Assembly (NCBI GenBank): GCA_963769945.1
Contig: CAVYOA010000004.1
Location: 1-64,000, forward strand
Length of the DNA stretch: 64,000 nucleotides
Reading direction: 5' to 3'
DNA from: WHSW01 sp963769945
GTDB lineage: Bacteria; Actinomycetota; Thermoleophilia; Solirubrobacterales; 70-9
Shown in pieces: positions 46,915-58,077 of this stretch. A model generated the notes under the pieces. The model had not been told where the DNA came from, made no database searches, and saw only the letters and a list, made by a program, of their open reading frames with translations. A program made the position numbers and the translations under genes. Every line of letters starts with the position of its first letter. Position 1 is the first letter of the stretch.

Positions 46915-49052
46915 GTGAGCTACTTCGTAACCGGTGCGACCGGCTTCATCGGACGCAATTTGGTCGAGCTTCTGCTCGAGCGCGAGGGCACGATCTACGT
47001 CCTTGTCCGCGAGGGCTCCAAGGGTCGCCTGGAAGAGCTGCTCAACCGCTGGGGCGCCGACCCCGACCGCGTCGTCGCCATCGTCGGCGATCTCTCCGAA
47101 GCACGTCTCGGGATCGCCGACACCGACGTCGAGCGCCTCACTGGCGAGGTCGACCACCTTTTTCACCTGGCGGCGATCTACGACATGACCGCCAACGCCG
47201 AGACCCAACGCGTCGCCAACGTCGAGGGCACCCGCCACATGGTCGAGTTCGCCGAGGCGGTCGAGGCAGGCCGCGTCCACATGGTCAGCTCGATCGCCGC
47301 GGCCGGCCTTTACAAGGGCACCTGGCGCGAGGACATGTTCGACGAGGCTCAGGACGTCGACACCCACCCCTACTTCCAGACCAAGCACGAGTCCGAGGGC
47401 GTGGTCCGCAACGAGTGCACGCGTCCTTGGCGGGTCTATCGCCCCGGCATCGTCGTCGGCGACTCCGAGACCGGCGAGATGGACAAGGTCGACGGGCCCT
47501 ACTACTTCTTCAAGCTGATCCGCCGCATTCGCAACACCGTCCCGCAATGGATGCCGATGCCGGGCGTCGAGGGACGCGAGATCAACATCGTCCCGGTCGA
47601 CTTCGTCGTCAAGGCGATGGACCACATCGCCCATCTCGACGGCCTCGACGGGCGCGCGTTCAGCCTCACCGATCCGAATCCGATGACCGCCGGCCAGGTG
47701 ATCGACACTTTCGCGCGGGCCGCACACGCGCCCGCCATCGTCAGCCCGTCTGCCGGCCGCGGCGATCGACGCGATCCAGCCGTTCGTGAGGATGGCTGTC
47801 TCGGGGCTGCCGCTTGGCGACACGATCACCGATGCCGCCCTGTCGGACTTCGGCATCCCGCGCTCGGTTTTGATCTACGTCAACTACCCGACTCATTTCG
47901 ATTCGCGTCAGACGCAGACTGCGCTCGAGGGAACCGGCATCAGCGTGCCGCCGCTCGAGGCCTACGCGGGCAAGCTCTGGGACTACTGGGAGCGCCACCT
48001 CGATCCCGACCTGTTTCGCGATAAGACGCTGCTGGGCGCCGCCCGTGGGCGCCTCGGGCTGGTCGGGGGCCTCGCTCAGATCATCGAGCAGCAGATCCCC
48101 GACGAGCTGATGCGCTTCGGTCGCCGCCTCCAGGGCAACGTCTCGCTCGAGAAGTCGGTCCGCGGCCGGGTCGTCATGGTCACCGGCGCCTCGTCTGGGA
48201 TCGGCAAGTCAGCGGCACTGAAGATCGCCGAAGCCGGCGGCATCGTGCTGCTCGTCGCGCGCACGCCTGAGAAGCTCGAATCGACCCAGGAGCAGATCGA
48301 GGCAGTCGGCGGCGTCGCACACGTCCATCAGTGCGATCTCTCGGATTTCGACGACATCGAGCGCATGGCTGCGCGAGGCGCTCGAACAGCACGGCCACGT
48401 CGACATTCTCGTCAACAACGCCGGTCGCTCGATCCGGCGCTCGATCGCCCTCTCCTACGACCGCCCCCATGACTTCGAGCGCACGATCCAGCTCAACTAT
48501 CTCGGCGCCGTGCGGCTGATCTTGAAGCTGCTGCCGAAGATGCGCGAACGCAAATCGGGCCAGATCATCAACGTCAGCTCGATCGGTGTTCAGACCAACA
48601 CGCCGCGCTTCTCGGCTTACGTCGCCTCGAAGTCAGCGCTCGACGCCTTCTCGCGCTCGATCGCTTCCGAGATCATCGACGACGGTGTCCACGTGACGAC
48701 GATCAACATGCCGCTCGTGCGCACGCCGATGATCGCGCCGACGAAGATGTATGACCGCTTTCCGACGATCAACCCCGAGGAGGCTGCGGACATGATCTGC
48801 GAGGCGATCATCCACAAGCCGAAGCGGATCGCGACCCCGCTCGGGCACGCTCGGTCAGATCCTCTACGCGGTCAACCCGAAGTCGATCGACTACATCCTC
48901 AACACCGCCTACCACCTGTTCCCGGACTCGAGCGCCGCCAAGGGCGAGAAGAAGGACCGCAGCAAGGCACGGCGCGCCGCAGACCGACCGACGAGCAGGC
49001 CAACAACCAGCAGGTCGCGTTCGCGTACCTGATGCGCGGCATGCACTGGTAG
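46915..49052 (+). CDS. Two-domain fatty acyl-CoA reductase-like SDR (four frameshifts)
   Basis: This protein of about 710 residues joins two reductase folds. The N-terminal half is an extended SDR of the male-sterility/NAD_binding_4 type: MSYFVTGATGFIGRNLVELL, LFHLAAIYDM, MVSSIAAAGLYKG and a Tyr-Lys pair in YFQTKHESEG. The C-terminal half is a classical SDR: GRVVMVTGASSGIGKSAALK, DILVNNAGRSIRRSI, INVSSIGVQTNT and AYVASKSALDAF. This pairing is known from bacterial fatty acyl-CoA reductases that make fatty alcohols. Breaks near 47755, 48370, 48845 and 48975 must be corrected, mostly by removing one base. GGAGGA precedes the GTG start. The TAG shares a base with the next GTG start. Confidence 0.78.
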
Positions 49053-50769
49053 TGCTCAACGCCGGGCGTCGGCACAACGCGCACGCGAAAGCACTGGGGC
49101 TGGGGCTTCGAGGACCAACAGCCGGCCGCCGCCGAGCTCGACGCGGCGGCGGCCGACGGTTCGCGATCGCCTCGGCTTCGGCGAGACCGCTGAGCAGCCG
49201 GTGCCGCTCGATTCGATCGAGCTGCCACGCGTCGCGGCTGCGCGCCCCCGCATCGCTCGACTGAGATCTTCAGCGACGACCATCGCGATCGCGTTTCACA
49301 TGCGCTCGGCAAGGCCTACCGCGACGTCGTCCGCGGCATGCGCGGTGAGATCGAGCATGCGCCCGACCTCGTTGCCCGGCCTCGCGACGAGAGCGAGATC
49401 GAGGCGGTGCTCGACTGGTGTGCCGACGAGGGAGCAGCAGTGATCCCCTACGGCGGTGGCACCAGCGTCGTCGGCGGAATCGAGCCGCGCGTCGGCGACG
49501 ACTACATGGCGCACGGTGACGCTCGATCTCGGCGCGCTCGATCGGGTGCTCGAGGTCGACCCGGTCTCCAACGCGGCGCGCATTCAGGCGGGCGTACTCG
49601 GACCGTCGCTGGAAGCATCAGCTCGCCGAGCACGGACTCACGTTGCGCCACTTTCCGCAGTCGTTCGAGTACTCGACGCTCGGCGGCTGGGTGGCGACAC
49701 GCGCCGGTGGGCACTTCGCAACCGTGCTGACCCACATCGACGACCTCGTCGAGTCGGTACGGGCGATCAGCCCAAGCGGAGCATGGGAGAGCCGGCGGCT
49801 TCCCGGATCGGGAGCGGGCCCGAGCCCCGACCGGATGCTGCTCGGCTCCGAGGGCATCCTCGGCGTGATCACCGAGGCTTGGATGCGGGTGCGCCCGCGA
49901 CCACAGCACAAGCTTTCATGCGGCGCCTCGTTCGACTCCTTTGCGGCCGGGGTGCAGGCCGTTCGCGCGCTCTCGCAATCGGGCCTCGACCCGGCGAACT
50001 GCCGCCTGCTCGATCCCGAGGAGGCGGCGCTCACACAGGCATCGGACGATCGCAAGGCGGTTCTCGTGCTCGGCTTCGAGTCGGCCGGCCAGCCGGTCGA
50101 CGGACCGATGGAGCAGGCGCGCGAGCTCGTGCGCGACCATGGCGGTGAGGCCGAGGAGGTGCGGGGCACGCGGGCATCCGGGCAGGGACCCAGGGCGACG
50201 AGGATGCCGTCGGCACCTGGCGCAGTGCTTTTCTCGCGGCGCCTTACCTGCGCGACACGCTCGTTGCCTGCTCGGTGCTCTCCGAGACTTTCGAGACCGC
50301 GATTACCTGGGATCGATTCGAGGAGTTCCACGCCACGGTTTCGCTCGCGGCGCGGCGCGCGGTGGCGGAGGTCACCGGGGCACCGGCAGAAGGCGACGGC
50401 GCACCGATCTTCGGTTGTCGCTTCACTCATGTCTACCCGGACGGGCCGGCGCCGTACTTCACGATCCTCGCCCCGGCCCGCCGCGGTTCGGAGGTCGAGC
50501 AGTGGGATGAGATCAAGGCTGCGGTCTCGGAGGCAGTGATCGACGCGGGCGGCACGATCACCCACCACCATGCCGTCGGGCGCGATCATCGACCGTGGTA
50601 TGACCGTCAGCGACCGCAGCCGTTCGCCGCGGCGCTGCGGGCCGCCAAGCACGAGCTCGATCCCGCCGCGATCCTCAACCCGGGCGTGCTCATCGACCCG
50701 GTTCGAGGGGCGATGGGCGGTGCGGGTGAAAACGACCGTTACGCGGGTAACGCAGCGATCGAGCGATGA
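49052..50769 (+). CDS. FAD-linked oxidase, alkyldihydroxyacetonephosphate synthase-like (multiple frameshifts)
   Basis: This protein of about 570 residues belongs to the PCMH/FAD-binding_4 family and has alkyl-DHAP synthase features. After a basic N-terminus (HNAHAKALGWGFEDQQP in a corrected frame), the FAD domain has APDLVARPRDESEIEAVL, VIPYGGGTSVVGG and HFPQSFEYSTLGGWVATRAGG. After it come DRMLLGSEGILGVITEAWMR and the C-terminal ITHHHAVGRDHRPWYD, the histidine-rich segment of AGPS-type enzymes. AGPS exchanges the acyl chain of acyl-DHAP for a fatty alcohol. Breaks lie near 49110, 49180, 49260, 49505, 49610 and 50180. It overlaps the genes on both sides, and the upstream reductase could supply the alcohol. 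Confidence 0.75.
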
Positions 50770-52763
50770 ACTCGAAGGACGGATCCAGCCGCTGGCCAGG
50801 GGCGTTGCTCTTCGCAGCGCTTGCTCTCGCGCTGCTCGGATCGCTCACTTACCTGCTCGTTGTCGCCCTCGGCGGGTTCGAGCTCGTCGACGCCGATCGA
50901 GGTTCGCGGCGCGCCGAGCATCGTCGACGAGGTCCGCGAGCCGCTGCCGTGGCTGATCGCGGCGCTGGTCGCTGCAGTTCTCGCTCTCGGCCTCTGGCAG
51001 CGCGAGCGCATGCGAGCCGGCGATTCGCTGACCGATGAGCAGCTTCGCGAGCAGTTTCATCAGCTGCGCAAGATCGAACGCGAATGGCGCCACGATTTAC
51101 ATCAGGGACTTCGCGAGCTGCGGAGCGAGCGCAGGCCCGCTCGGCCGCGGCGACGACGTGCCCGCCCTCGTTCTCTCGGTCGCGGTCCGGCTCTTGGAAG
51201 CCGAGCGAGGGCTGCTGTTCTCGGGGCGGACCGAGGACGGAAAGGAGAGCAAGCTGGTCGCGACCAAGGGCTACGAGCGCGACGAAGATCAGCCGGCGGT
51301 GGCGGCTGCCGTTCGCACAAGCTCGTGCTCGATCGTGACACGATCGTGCGCCGCAGTGGCGAGGAGCTCGACGCTGCGGAGCGCGATGCCGAGATCGAGA
51401 ATCTGATCGCGATTCCGATCTTCCTCGCCGACGAGTTCGCCGGCGCGGTGGTCTGTCTCAACAGCTCGAGCTACGACGAGCACGACGAGGAGGTGCTGCT
51501 CGCACTCGGCGACCACGCCGGCGCCGTGCTCGAGAACAACGATCTGCAAAGCAAGCTTCGCGACAGCTACGTCGCCACGGTCTCGATGCTCGCCGACGCG
51601 ATCAGAGCGAAGGACCCACACCTCGGCGGCCATTCGCGGGAGGTGTCGAATTACGTCGGTCGCGTCGCCGAGCAAGCTCGGACTCGAACCGCGCCAGCGT
51701 GAGGAGCTGGTTTTCGCCTCCCTGCTTCACGACCTGGGAAAGATCGGCATCAGCGAGCGGATCCTGCTCAAGCCCGGACGGCTGACCCCCGAGGAGTTCG
51801 GCGTGATCAAGTTGCACCCGCGGATCGGCGCCCGGCTCGTTCAGCAGGTGCCCGGCCCTCTCGCCACTGACTCAGTTCATCCTCCACCACCACGAACGCT
51901 TCGACGGCGGCGGCTACCCGGCGGGCCTGCGCGGCGAGGAGATCCCACTCGAAGCCCGGGTGATCGGCGTGGCAGACGCGTTCAGCGCCATGACCTCCGA
52001 TCGCCCGTATCGCGGGCGGATGTCGCTCGAGGCCGCCTGCGAGGAGCTCGAGCGAAATGCAGGCAGCCAGTTCGACTCGAGGGTCGTGGGGCTGTTCGTC
52101 GAGGAGGTTCGCCGCAACCCGCTCGCCGACGATGAGGACGACGAGCTGGCAAAGCTCGACGATCTCGACCTCGGCGCGCGCAAGGACGGGTTCGGCGTGC
52201 TCGGCTCGGCCCGCTCGAGATCACCGATCACCTCACGCTTCTGTACAGCCATCGCTACTTTCACGAGTGCGCTCAGGCCGAAGCTGAGCAGCGCGCAGGT
52301 TCAGGACACAGCCTTCGCGGTCTGTCTGTTCGAGCTCGAGGACTCGACCGAATCAATGCCGAGCAGGGTTACGCCGCCGGCGACAAAGCGATCCAGGATC
52401 TTGCGCGGGCTGGTCGAGCAGGTCGCCGTGAAATCCGGTGGGACGGCCGCCCGTTTCAGCGGCCGCCGGATCGGGCTGCTCGCGACGGCTCGCAACGAAG
52501 CGGTCGGGCCGCAGCCTGATCAGCGAGGTCGCCGCCAAGCTCGATGAGCGATTCCGCCTCGTCGGTGGATGTGCCACCTCACGCTCCGGCGAAGTGGCGA
52601 GGCGGTGATCGCACGTGCGCGGGCTGAGCTGGCGGACGCCCGGCGCAACCACCATCTAGCGGCCCCGCTCAGTGTGGCCGGCGCCCGTGGTTCGGGCGGT
52701 CGCTTGCTCCCTCAGCGCGCGGCGGGGGATTGCCGCGAACAGCGGCCTAACCTTACGCGCTGA
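50766..52763 (+). CDS. GAF/HD-GYP protein with degenerate GGDEF-like C-terminus (multiple frameshifts)
   Basis: This is a signalling protein of about 650 residues. Two membrane helices near the N-terminus (LFAALALALLGSLTYLLVV; PWLIAALVAAVLALGLW) flank a short loop. A GAF-type domain follows (ALVLSVAVRLLEAERGLLFSG to GDHAGAVLENN). The HD-GYP domain is clear: GGHSREVSNYV, SLLHDLGKIGI, HHERFDGGGYPAGL and DAFSAMTSDRPYRGRM, and should hydrolyse c-di-GMP. Behind it, in alternating frames, a GGDEF-like domain has DHLTLLYSHRYFHE and RINAEQGYAAGDKAI, but FSGRRIG replaces GGDEF, so cyclase activity is unlikely. The end is uncertain; TGA 52761 overlaps the next ATG. It is coupled to lipid-enzyme genes on both sides. 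Confidence 0.72.
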
Positions 52764-53680
52764 TGGCGTTGCTCAACGCCATGCGCCCGCAGGAGTGGGT
52801 CAAGAACCTGCTCGTCTTCGCCGGCCTGCTGTTCTCCGGCGCGCTCGACGAGGCCGATCAGGTGCTCGCCGCCACGCTTACGTTCGTCGCCTTCTGCGCG
52901 ATCTCGAGCGCCGGCTATCTCGTACAACGACCTCCGCGACCGCGACCACGACCGGCTGCATCCCGACAAGCGCCACCGGGCGATCGCGAGCGGGGCGCTG
53001 ACGGTGTCGACAGCGATCGTCGCGGCAGTGCTGCTCGCCGTCTCTGCAGTCGGGCTCGGCCTCATCGTCGAGCCGGAAGTAGGCGCCTTGGTTGCCCTCT
53101 ACGGGGTCATCACCGCCGCCTACTCGCTGATCCTCAAGCGCCTCGTGATCATCGACGTGATGACGATCGGCTCGCTGTTCATCCTGCGGGTGATCGCGGG
53201 CGCGGTCGCGGTCGAGGCCCAGGCGTCGGAGTTCCTGCTGATCTGCACCGGCTTCTTGGCGCTCTTTCTCGGCTTCACGAAGCGTCGCCAGGAAGCGCTC
53301 TTGGAAGACACGCCTGCCGTCGTCACCGGCCGCGGCCTCCTCGGGAGCTCTGGCGGAGTCGGATGCCAAAGCGATCGCCCCGTCTCGCCCCGTTCTCGAG
53401 CACTACTCCCTGCCGTTCCTCGATCAGATGATCGCGATGGTGACGGCGGCGTCGATCATCAGCTACGTCATCTACGCGGCCAACTCACCGCTCGTCGGCT
53501 CGCGCATGTTGATCACCGCGCCCGTCGGTCCTCTACGGCATCTTTCGCTACCTCTACCTGATCTACGACCGCGCCGACACCCGCTCGACCGCGGCCATCC
53601 TCGCCCGCGATCCGGGGATCGTCTTCGCCGGCGCGAGCTGGATCGTCGCCGCCTTCGTCGCCCTGTACGTGCTCGACTAG
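52763..53680 (+). CDS. UbiA-family prenyltransferase, decaprenyl-phosphate phosphoribosyltransferase-like (frameshifted)
   Basis: This is a polytopic membrane enzyme of about 304 residues. The start MALLNAMRPQEWVKNLLVFAG is typical of the group that links ribose phosphate to decaprenyl phosphate in actinobacteria. The first Asp-rich site is NDLRDRDHDRLHP, seen after correcting a break near 52922. ILKRLVIIDVMTIGSLFILR and LALFLGFTKRRQEALLE follow. The C-terminus FLDQMIAMVTAASIISYVIY ends LYVLD at TAG 53678. Further breaks lie near 53345-53370 and 53525. As the last gene of the ether-lipid-like operon, it could modify a polyprenyl or glycerol carrier. The acceptor is unknown. Confidence 0.75.
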
Positions 53681-53754
53681 CAACGGCCTCCAGCAAGACG
53701 AAGACCCGCGCGGTTGTCGCGTTTGGCGCTCGGCCAAGCGGCTATTTGTGAGAG

Positions 53755-55847
53755 GTGCGCATTCGCAGGCACGGCATCGGCGCAGCGCTCGTGGCGGCCG
53801 TCACGTGCCTGCTGCTGCCCGCCGCAGCAGCCGCGCAGGACCCGGTTTACGAGGAGTACATGGTGCCGACCACCGACGGCGACGGCAACGCCGCGATGAT
53901 CAACGTCGAGATCGCGCGCCCCGCCGACGGTGAGCCCGACGCGCCCGTGATCCTCACCTACTCGCCCTACAACTCACTTTCTGAGTCCAACACGCCGAAC
54001 CTCGCCAACGACGAGCTCGCCGAGCGCTACGTCGAGCAGGGTTATGTTCGCGCCGTCGCCGACGTCCTCGGCACCCGCGACTCCTCGGGCTGCTGGGACT
54101 ACGGCGGTGCGGGCGAGATCCAATCGGGCGTCGACTTGGTCAACTTCCTCTCCGGTCAATCGTGGTCGAACGGCAACGTCGCGATGATCGGCGGCTCCTA
54201 CGATGGCACGACGGCGACGATGGTCGCCTCCCAAGGTTCTGAGGCCCCGGGCCTGAAGGCGATCGTGCCGGTCGTCGGCATCAGTCGCTGGTACGGCTAT
54301 GCCTACTCGCACGGCATCCGCTACGCCGGCAACTCAGAGCGCCCCACCGACGAGGGGGCCGACACACCGCTTGCCTTCGACTTCGGCATCACCCGCACGC
54401 CGCCGACGGACCCCTCCGACCCGACCTTCCTCGCGACCTTCTTCAGCAGGATCAATCCGTGCGACTCGGTCGCGCCACACCGAGGCGGGATATGACGACA
54501 GCCCCGACTACAACGAGTTCTGGGTCGAGCGCGACTACCGCCGCCTCGCCGACGACTTCCGCGCCGCCGCCCTCGTCGTCCACGGCTGGCAGGACTACAA
54601 CGTCAAGCAGGAGGAGGGCGTGAAGCTGTTCGAGGCGTTGCCCGAGGACGACCCGGCGACCGGCCCGGTCGAAGGCGTCGACTTCAAGCGCCTCTACATG
54701 TTCCAGGGCCCGCACGGCTCGCCCACCGATCCCAACTACCAGCCGCTACTCGACCGCTTCTTCGAGCACACGCTGAAAGGCGTCGACAACGGCGTTGACA
54801 GCGAGCCCGCGGTGCTCAGCGAGAGTCGCAGCGCCGCCGAGCCCAAGACCGGCTTCAGCGTCGAGGAGACCTGGCCGCCGGCGAGCACCGGGCCGGCGAC
54901 CCTGCACCTCGGCCGCAACGCCGGCGAAGGCGAGTTGACGCCCGGGCCGCCGGCAAGCGGCGGCGGTGCCGGTTACACCGATCTCGCGACGACGACCGAG
55001 GAAGCGGCGCGCCAGTCGCCCAACTCGGAGACGAGCTGGCGCTTCGATGAGAGTCAGCCGCTGACCGCCGACGTACGCATGGCAGGCGACGCGCTGCTCG
55101 ACCTGACCCTCTCGGTCAACCGCGATCACGCTCATCTGACACCGGTGCTGGTCGACATCGCCGCGGACGGGACGACGAAGACCGTTTCGCGCGGCTTTCT
55201 CAACCTGCTCTATCGAAACGGACTCGAGACCCAGCAGCCGCTGCCGGTTGGCGAGCCGGTCTCCGCCCGGGTCACCTTCAAGCCCCAGGACCAGATCTTC
55301 CGCGCCGGCCACCGTATCGGCATCATCGTCGCGAGTCTCGAACACGGCCTGGGCGGTCCCCGACGACCCCGGTGCAGCGGTGACGGTCGACCACTCGGCC
55401 TCGAAGCTGACGCTGCCGATCGTCGGCGCGGCGGAAGGAAGCTTCTCGCTGCCGCTGGCAGCGCCGCCCTCAGGCGCACCTGGGCCCGCCCCTGACGCCG
55501 GTGCGACCTGCCGCGGCAAGCAAGCGACGATCACTTCCCGCGCAGGCGACGCCACGATCATCGGCACGCGCGGCGCCGACGTGATCGTCGTCGCGGCGGG
55601 CAAGGCGACGACGACGGTTCGCGCCAGGGCCGGTGCCGACACGATCTGCGGCGCGGCCGGCCCGGATCGGATCAACACGGGCGTCGGCAAAGACCAGGTT
55701 CGCGGCCGCCGCGGGCCCGATCTCGTGCGCGGCGGCCGCGGCGCCGACACGCTGCGCGGCGGCGCGGGCAACGACCGCCTGCGCGGCGGCGGCGGTGACG
55801 ACCGTTGCCGGGGCAACGCCGGTCGCGACAGCTTCGCGAGCTGCTGA
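53755..55847 (+). CDS. Secreted S15/CocE-family hydrolase with RTX-like C-terminus (two frameshifts)
   Basis: This is an exported alpha/beta hydrolase of about 696 residues of the X-Pro dipeptidyl-peptidase (S15)/CocE group. Signal peptide: GIGAALVAAVTCLLLPAAAAA. The nucleophile is Ser in IGGSYDGTTA. The acid is probably Asp in VVHGWQDYNVKQEEG, and the base His in FQGPHGSP. The PepX_C jelly-roll domain follows (LTADVRMAGDALLDLTLSV). Breaks occur near 54475 and 55355. From about residue 575 the chain has glycine/aspartate repeats (IIGTRGADVIVV, GADTLRGGAGNDRLRGG) and ends SFASC, much like the sugar dehydrogenase at 39113. It could act as a peptidase or esterase at the cell surface. Confidence 0.82.
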
Positions 55848-55898
55848 GCCGAAAGCGCGCGGCCGACCCAGATCGGCCTCTAGTAGGCTCAGCGCCCG

Positions 55899-57039
55899 AT
55901 GGATCTGACGCTGACCGACGAGCGAGCAGGCCTTCCGCGACGAGTTTCGCGCCTGGCTTGCCGACAACCATCCCGGCCCTGCGCCGCAGCGGCGGCGACC
56001 AGGTCCAGTACGAGTTCGAGCGCGAGTGGCAGCGCAAGCTCCACGCCGGCGGCTGGGCGGGGGTTTCGTGGCCGAAGGAGTACGGCGGGCGCGGCGCGAC
56101 GCTGATCGAGCAGTCGATCTTCGGCGAGGAGCTGGCGCGCGCGAAGGCGCCGCGGCCGGCCAACGTGCTCGGCCTCGTCATGGGCGGCCCGGTCGTGATC
56201 GCCCACGGCACCGAGGAGCAGAAGGAGCGCTACCTCGAGCCGATCCTCTCGGCCGAGGAGATCTGGTGCCAGGGCTTCTCCGAGCCCGAGTCGGGCTCCG
56301 ACCTCGCGTCGCTGAAGACCAAGGCGGTGAAGGAGAACGGCGGCTGGCGCATCACCGGCCAGAAGGTGTGGACGACGTTCGCCCACGAGGCGAAGTGGTG
56401 CATGCTCGTCGCCCGTTCCGATTCCGAGGCGCCGAAGCACAAGGGCCTCACCTACTTCCTCATGGACATGGACCAGGACGAGGTCGAGGTGCGCCCGCTG
56501 CGCCAGATCACCGGCGAGGCCGAGTTCAACGAGCTCTTCATCGAGAACGCCTACGTGCCCGACGAGAACGTCGTTGGCGGCGAGGGCAACGGCTGGATGG
56601 TCGCGATCACGACGCTGATGAACGAGCGCGCGGGTCTCGGCGCATCCGCCGCGCTCGGGCTCGCCAACGCGCTCGACGAGCTGATCGAGCTGGCCAAGGA
56701 TCGCGGTCGCGCCGACGACCCGATCGTGCGCGACAAGGTGGCCCGGCTGAAAATCGGGATCGAGGGGCTGCGACTCGGCGCGCTGCGAGCGCTGACGGCG
56801 ACGATGAAGGTCGGCACCCCGGGCCCGAGGGCTCGATCGCAAAGCTGCAGTGGTCGTCGACCAACCAGGCGTTGACCGAGCTCGCACTCGAGGTCGGCGG
56901 CGTCGACGCCCTCGCCAGGGACAACCTCTGGGCCTACCGCTTCCTTCGCTCGCGGGCGAACTCGATCGAGGGCGGGACCTCGGACGTGCTCAAGAACATC
57001 GTCGCCGAGCGCGTGCTCGGCCTGCCCAAGCTCCGCTAG
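55899..57039 (+). CDS. Acyl-CoA dehydrogenase, first of a pair (three frameshifts)
   Basis: This is an FAD-dependent acyl-CoA dehydrogenase of about 378 residues. The start MDLTLTDEQAFRDEFRAWL appears after removing extra bases near 55925 and 55975. GGWAGVSWPKEYGGRGATL and the middle-domain motif WCQGFSEPESGSDLASL are standard, then WRITGQKVWTTFAHEA. A break near 56820 joins MKVGTPG to PEGSIAKLQWS. The end NSIEGGTSDVLKNIVAERVLGLP matches the FadE-like group that pairs with a second subunit. It lies 19 bases before another dehydrogenase gene. Confidence 0.85.
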
Positions 57040-57058
57040 CGGGCCTCAGCCAACTGCC

Positions 57059-58071
57059 ATGAATTTCGACTTCAACGACGAGCAGCGCGAGATCAAGTCG
57101 ACTGCGCACGATTTCCTCGCCACCCGCTTCAAGCCCGAGAAGGTGCGCGAGCTCGCCGAGCGCGAGAGCCCCTACGACGACGAGCTCTGGCGGCAGATCT
57201 GTGAGCTTGGCTGGCCCGGGATCGCGATCGCCGAGCAGTACGGCGGCCTCGGCCTCGGCGTGGTCGAGCTGGTGATCTTGCAGGAGGAACTCGGCTACGT
57301 CTGCGCGCCGAGCCCGTTCATCGCCAACGCCGTCGCCGGGCTGGTGATCGAGGCGGCAGGCTCGGACGAGCAGAAGTCTCGCTGGCTGCCCGGCATCGCC
57401 TCGGGTGAGGCCCGCGGCGCCGCGGCGATGACCGCCGACGAGCCGCCGATCGTCGGCGCCGCGGGCGGCTCCTCGGTGATCGTGATCGGCGACGACGACG
57501 GCGGCCACCTGCTCGAGACCTCGGCGGCCACGCTCGAGCGCCTCGATCTGATCGACACGACCCGGGCTTACTTCAGGGTCAGCGGCGACGGCGGCGACCC
57601 GCTCGCCGGGCGGGCCCGAGGCGACGATGGCGGCGGTCGACCGCGCCACGGTCGCGCTCTCGGCCGAGCTCGTCGGCGTCGCCCAGCGCGCGCTTGACAT
57701 GGCCGTCGAGTACGCCAAGGAGCGCGAGCAGTTCGGCCGTCCGATCGGCGCCTATCAGGCGGTTTCGCACCGCTGCGCGGAGATGCTTTGGGCGGTCGAG
57801 GAGGCGCGCTCGCTCGCTCTACTACGCCGCCTGGTGTGCCGACGCGCAGCCGGAGACGCTGCCGCTGGCGGCCTCGATGGCAAAGGCGCGCGCATCCGAT
57901 GCGGCGACCTCGGTCACCCACGACGCGATCCAGGTCCTCGGCGGGATCGGCTTCACCTGGGAGCACGACGTCCACTTCTTTCTCAAGCGGGCCAGGGTCG
58001 TCGCCCAGATCCTCGGTTCGGCGAGCATGCACCGCAGCCGTGTGGCCGAGCTCGTTGGGCTCGGCGCCTGA
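57059..58071 (+). CDS. Acyl-CoA dehydrogenase, second of a pair (two frameshifts)
   Basis: This is an acyl-CoA dehydrogenase-like subunit of about 337 residues. MNFDFNDEQREIKSTAHDFL opens the helical domain, with GWPGIAIAEQYGGLGLGVVE. The middle domain is shortened. VALSAELVGVAQRALDMAVEY and KEREQFGRPIGAYQAVSHRC start the C-terminal domain after a break near 57615. A second break near 57818 precedes LYYAAWCADAQPETL, and the end has DAIQVLGGIGFTWEHDVHFF. The short form next to a full-length partner recalls the two-subunit (heteromeric) dehydrogenases of actinobacterial sterol and lipid breakdown; that pairing is an inference. Confidence 0.85.
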
Positions 58072-58077
58072 TCGGCC

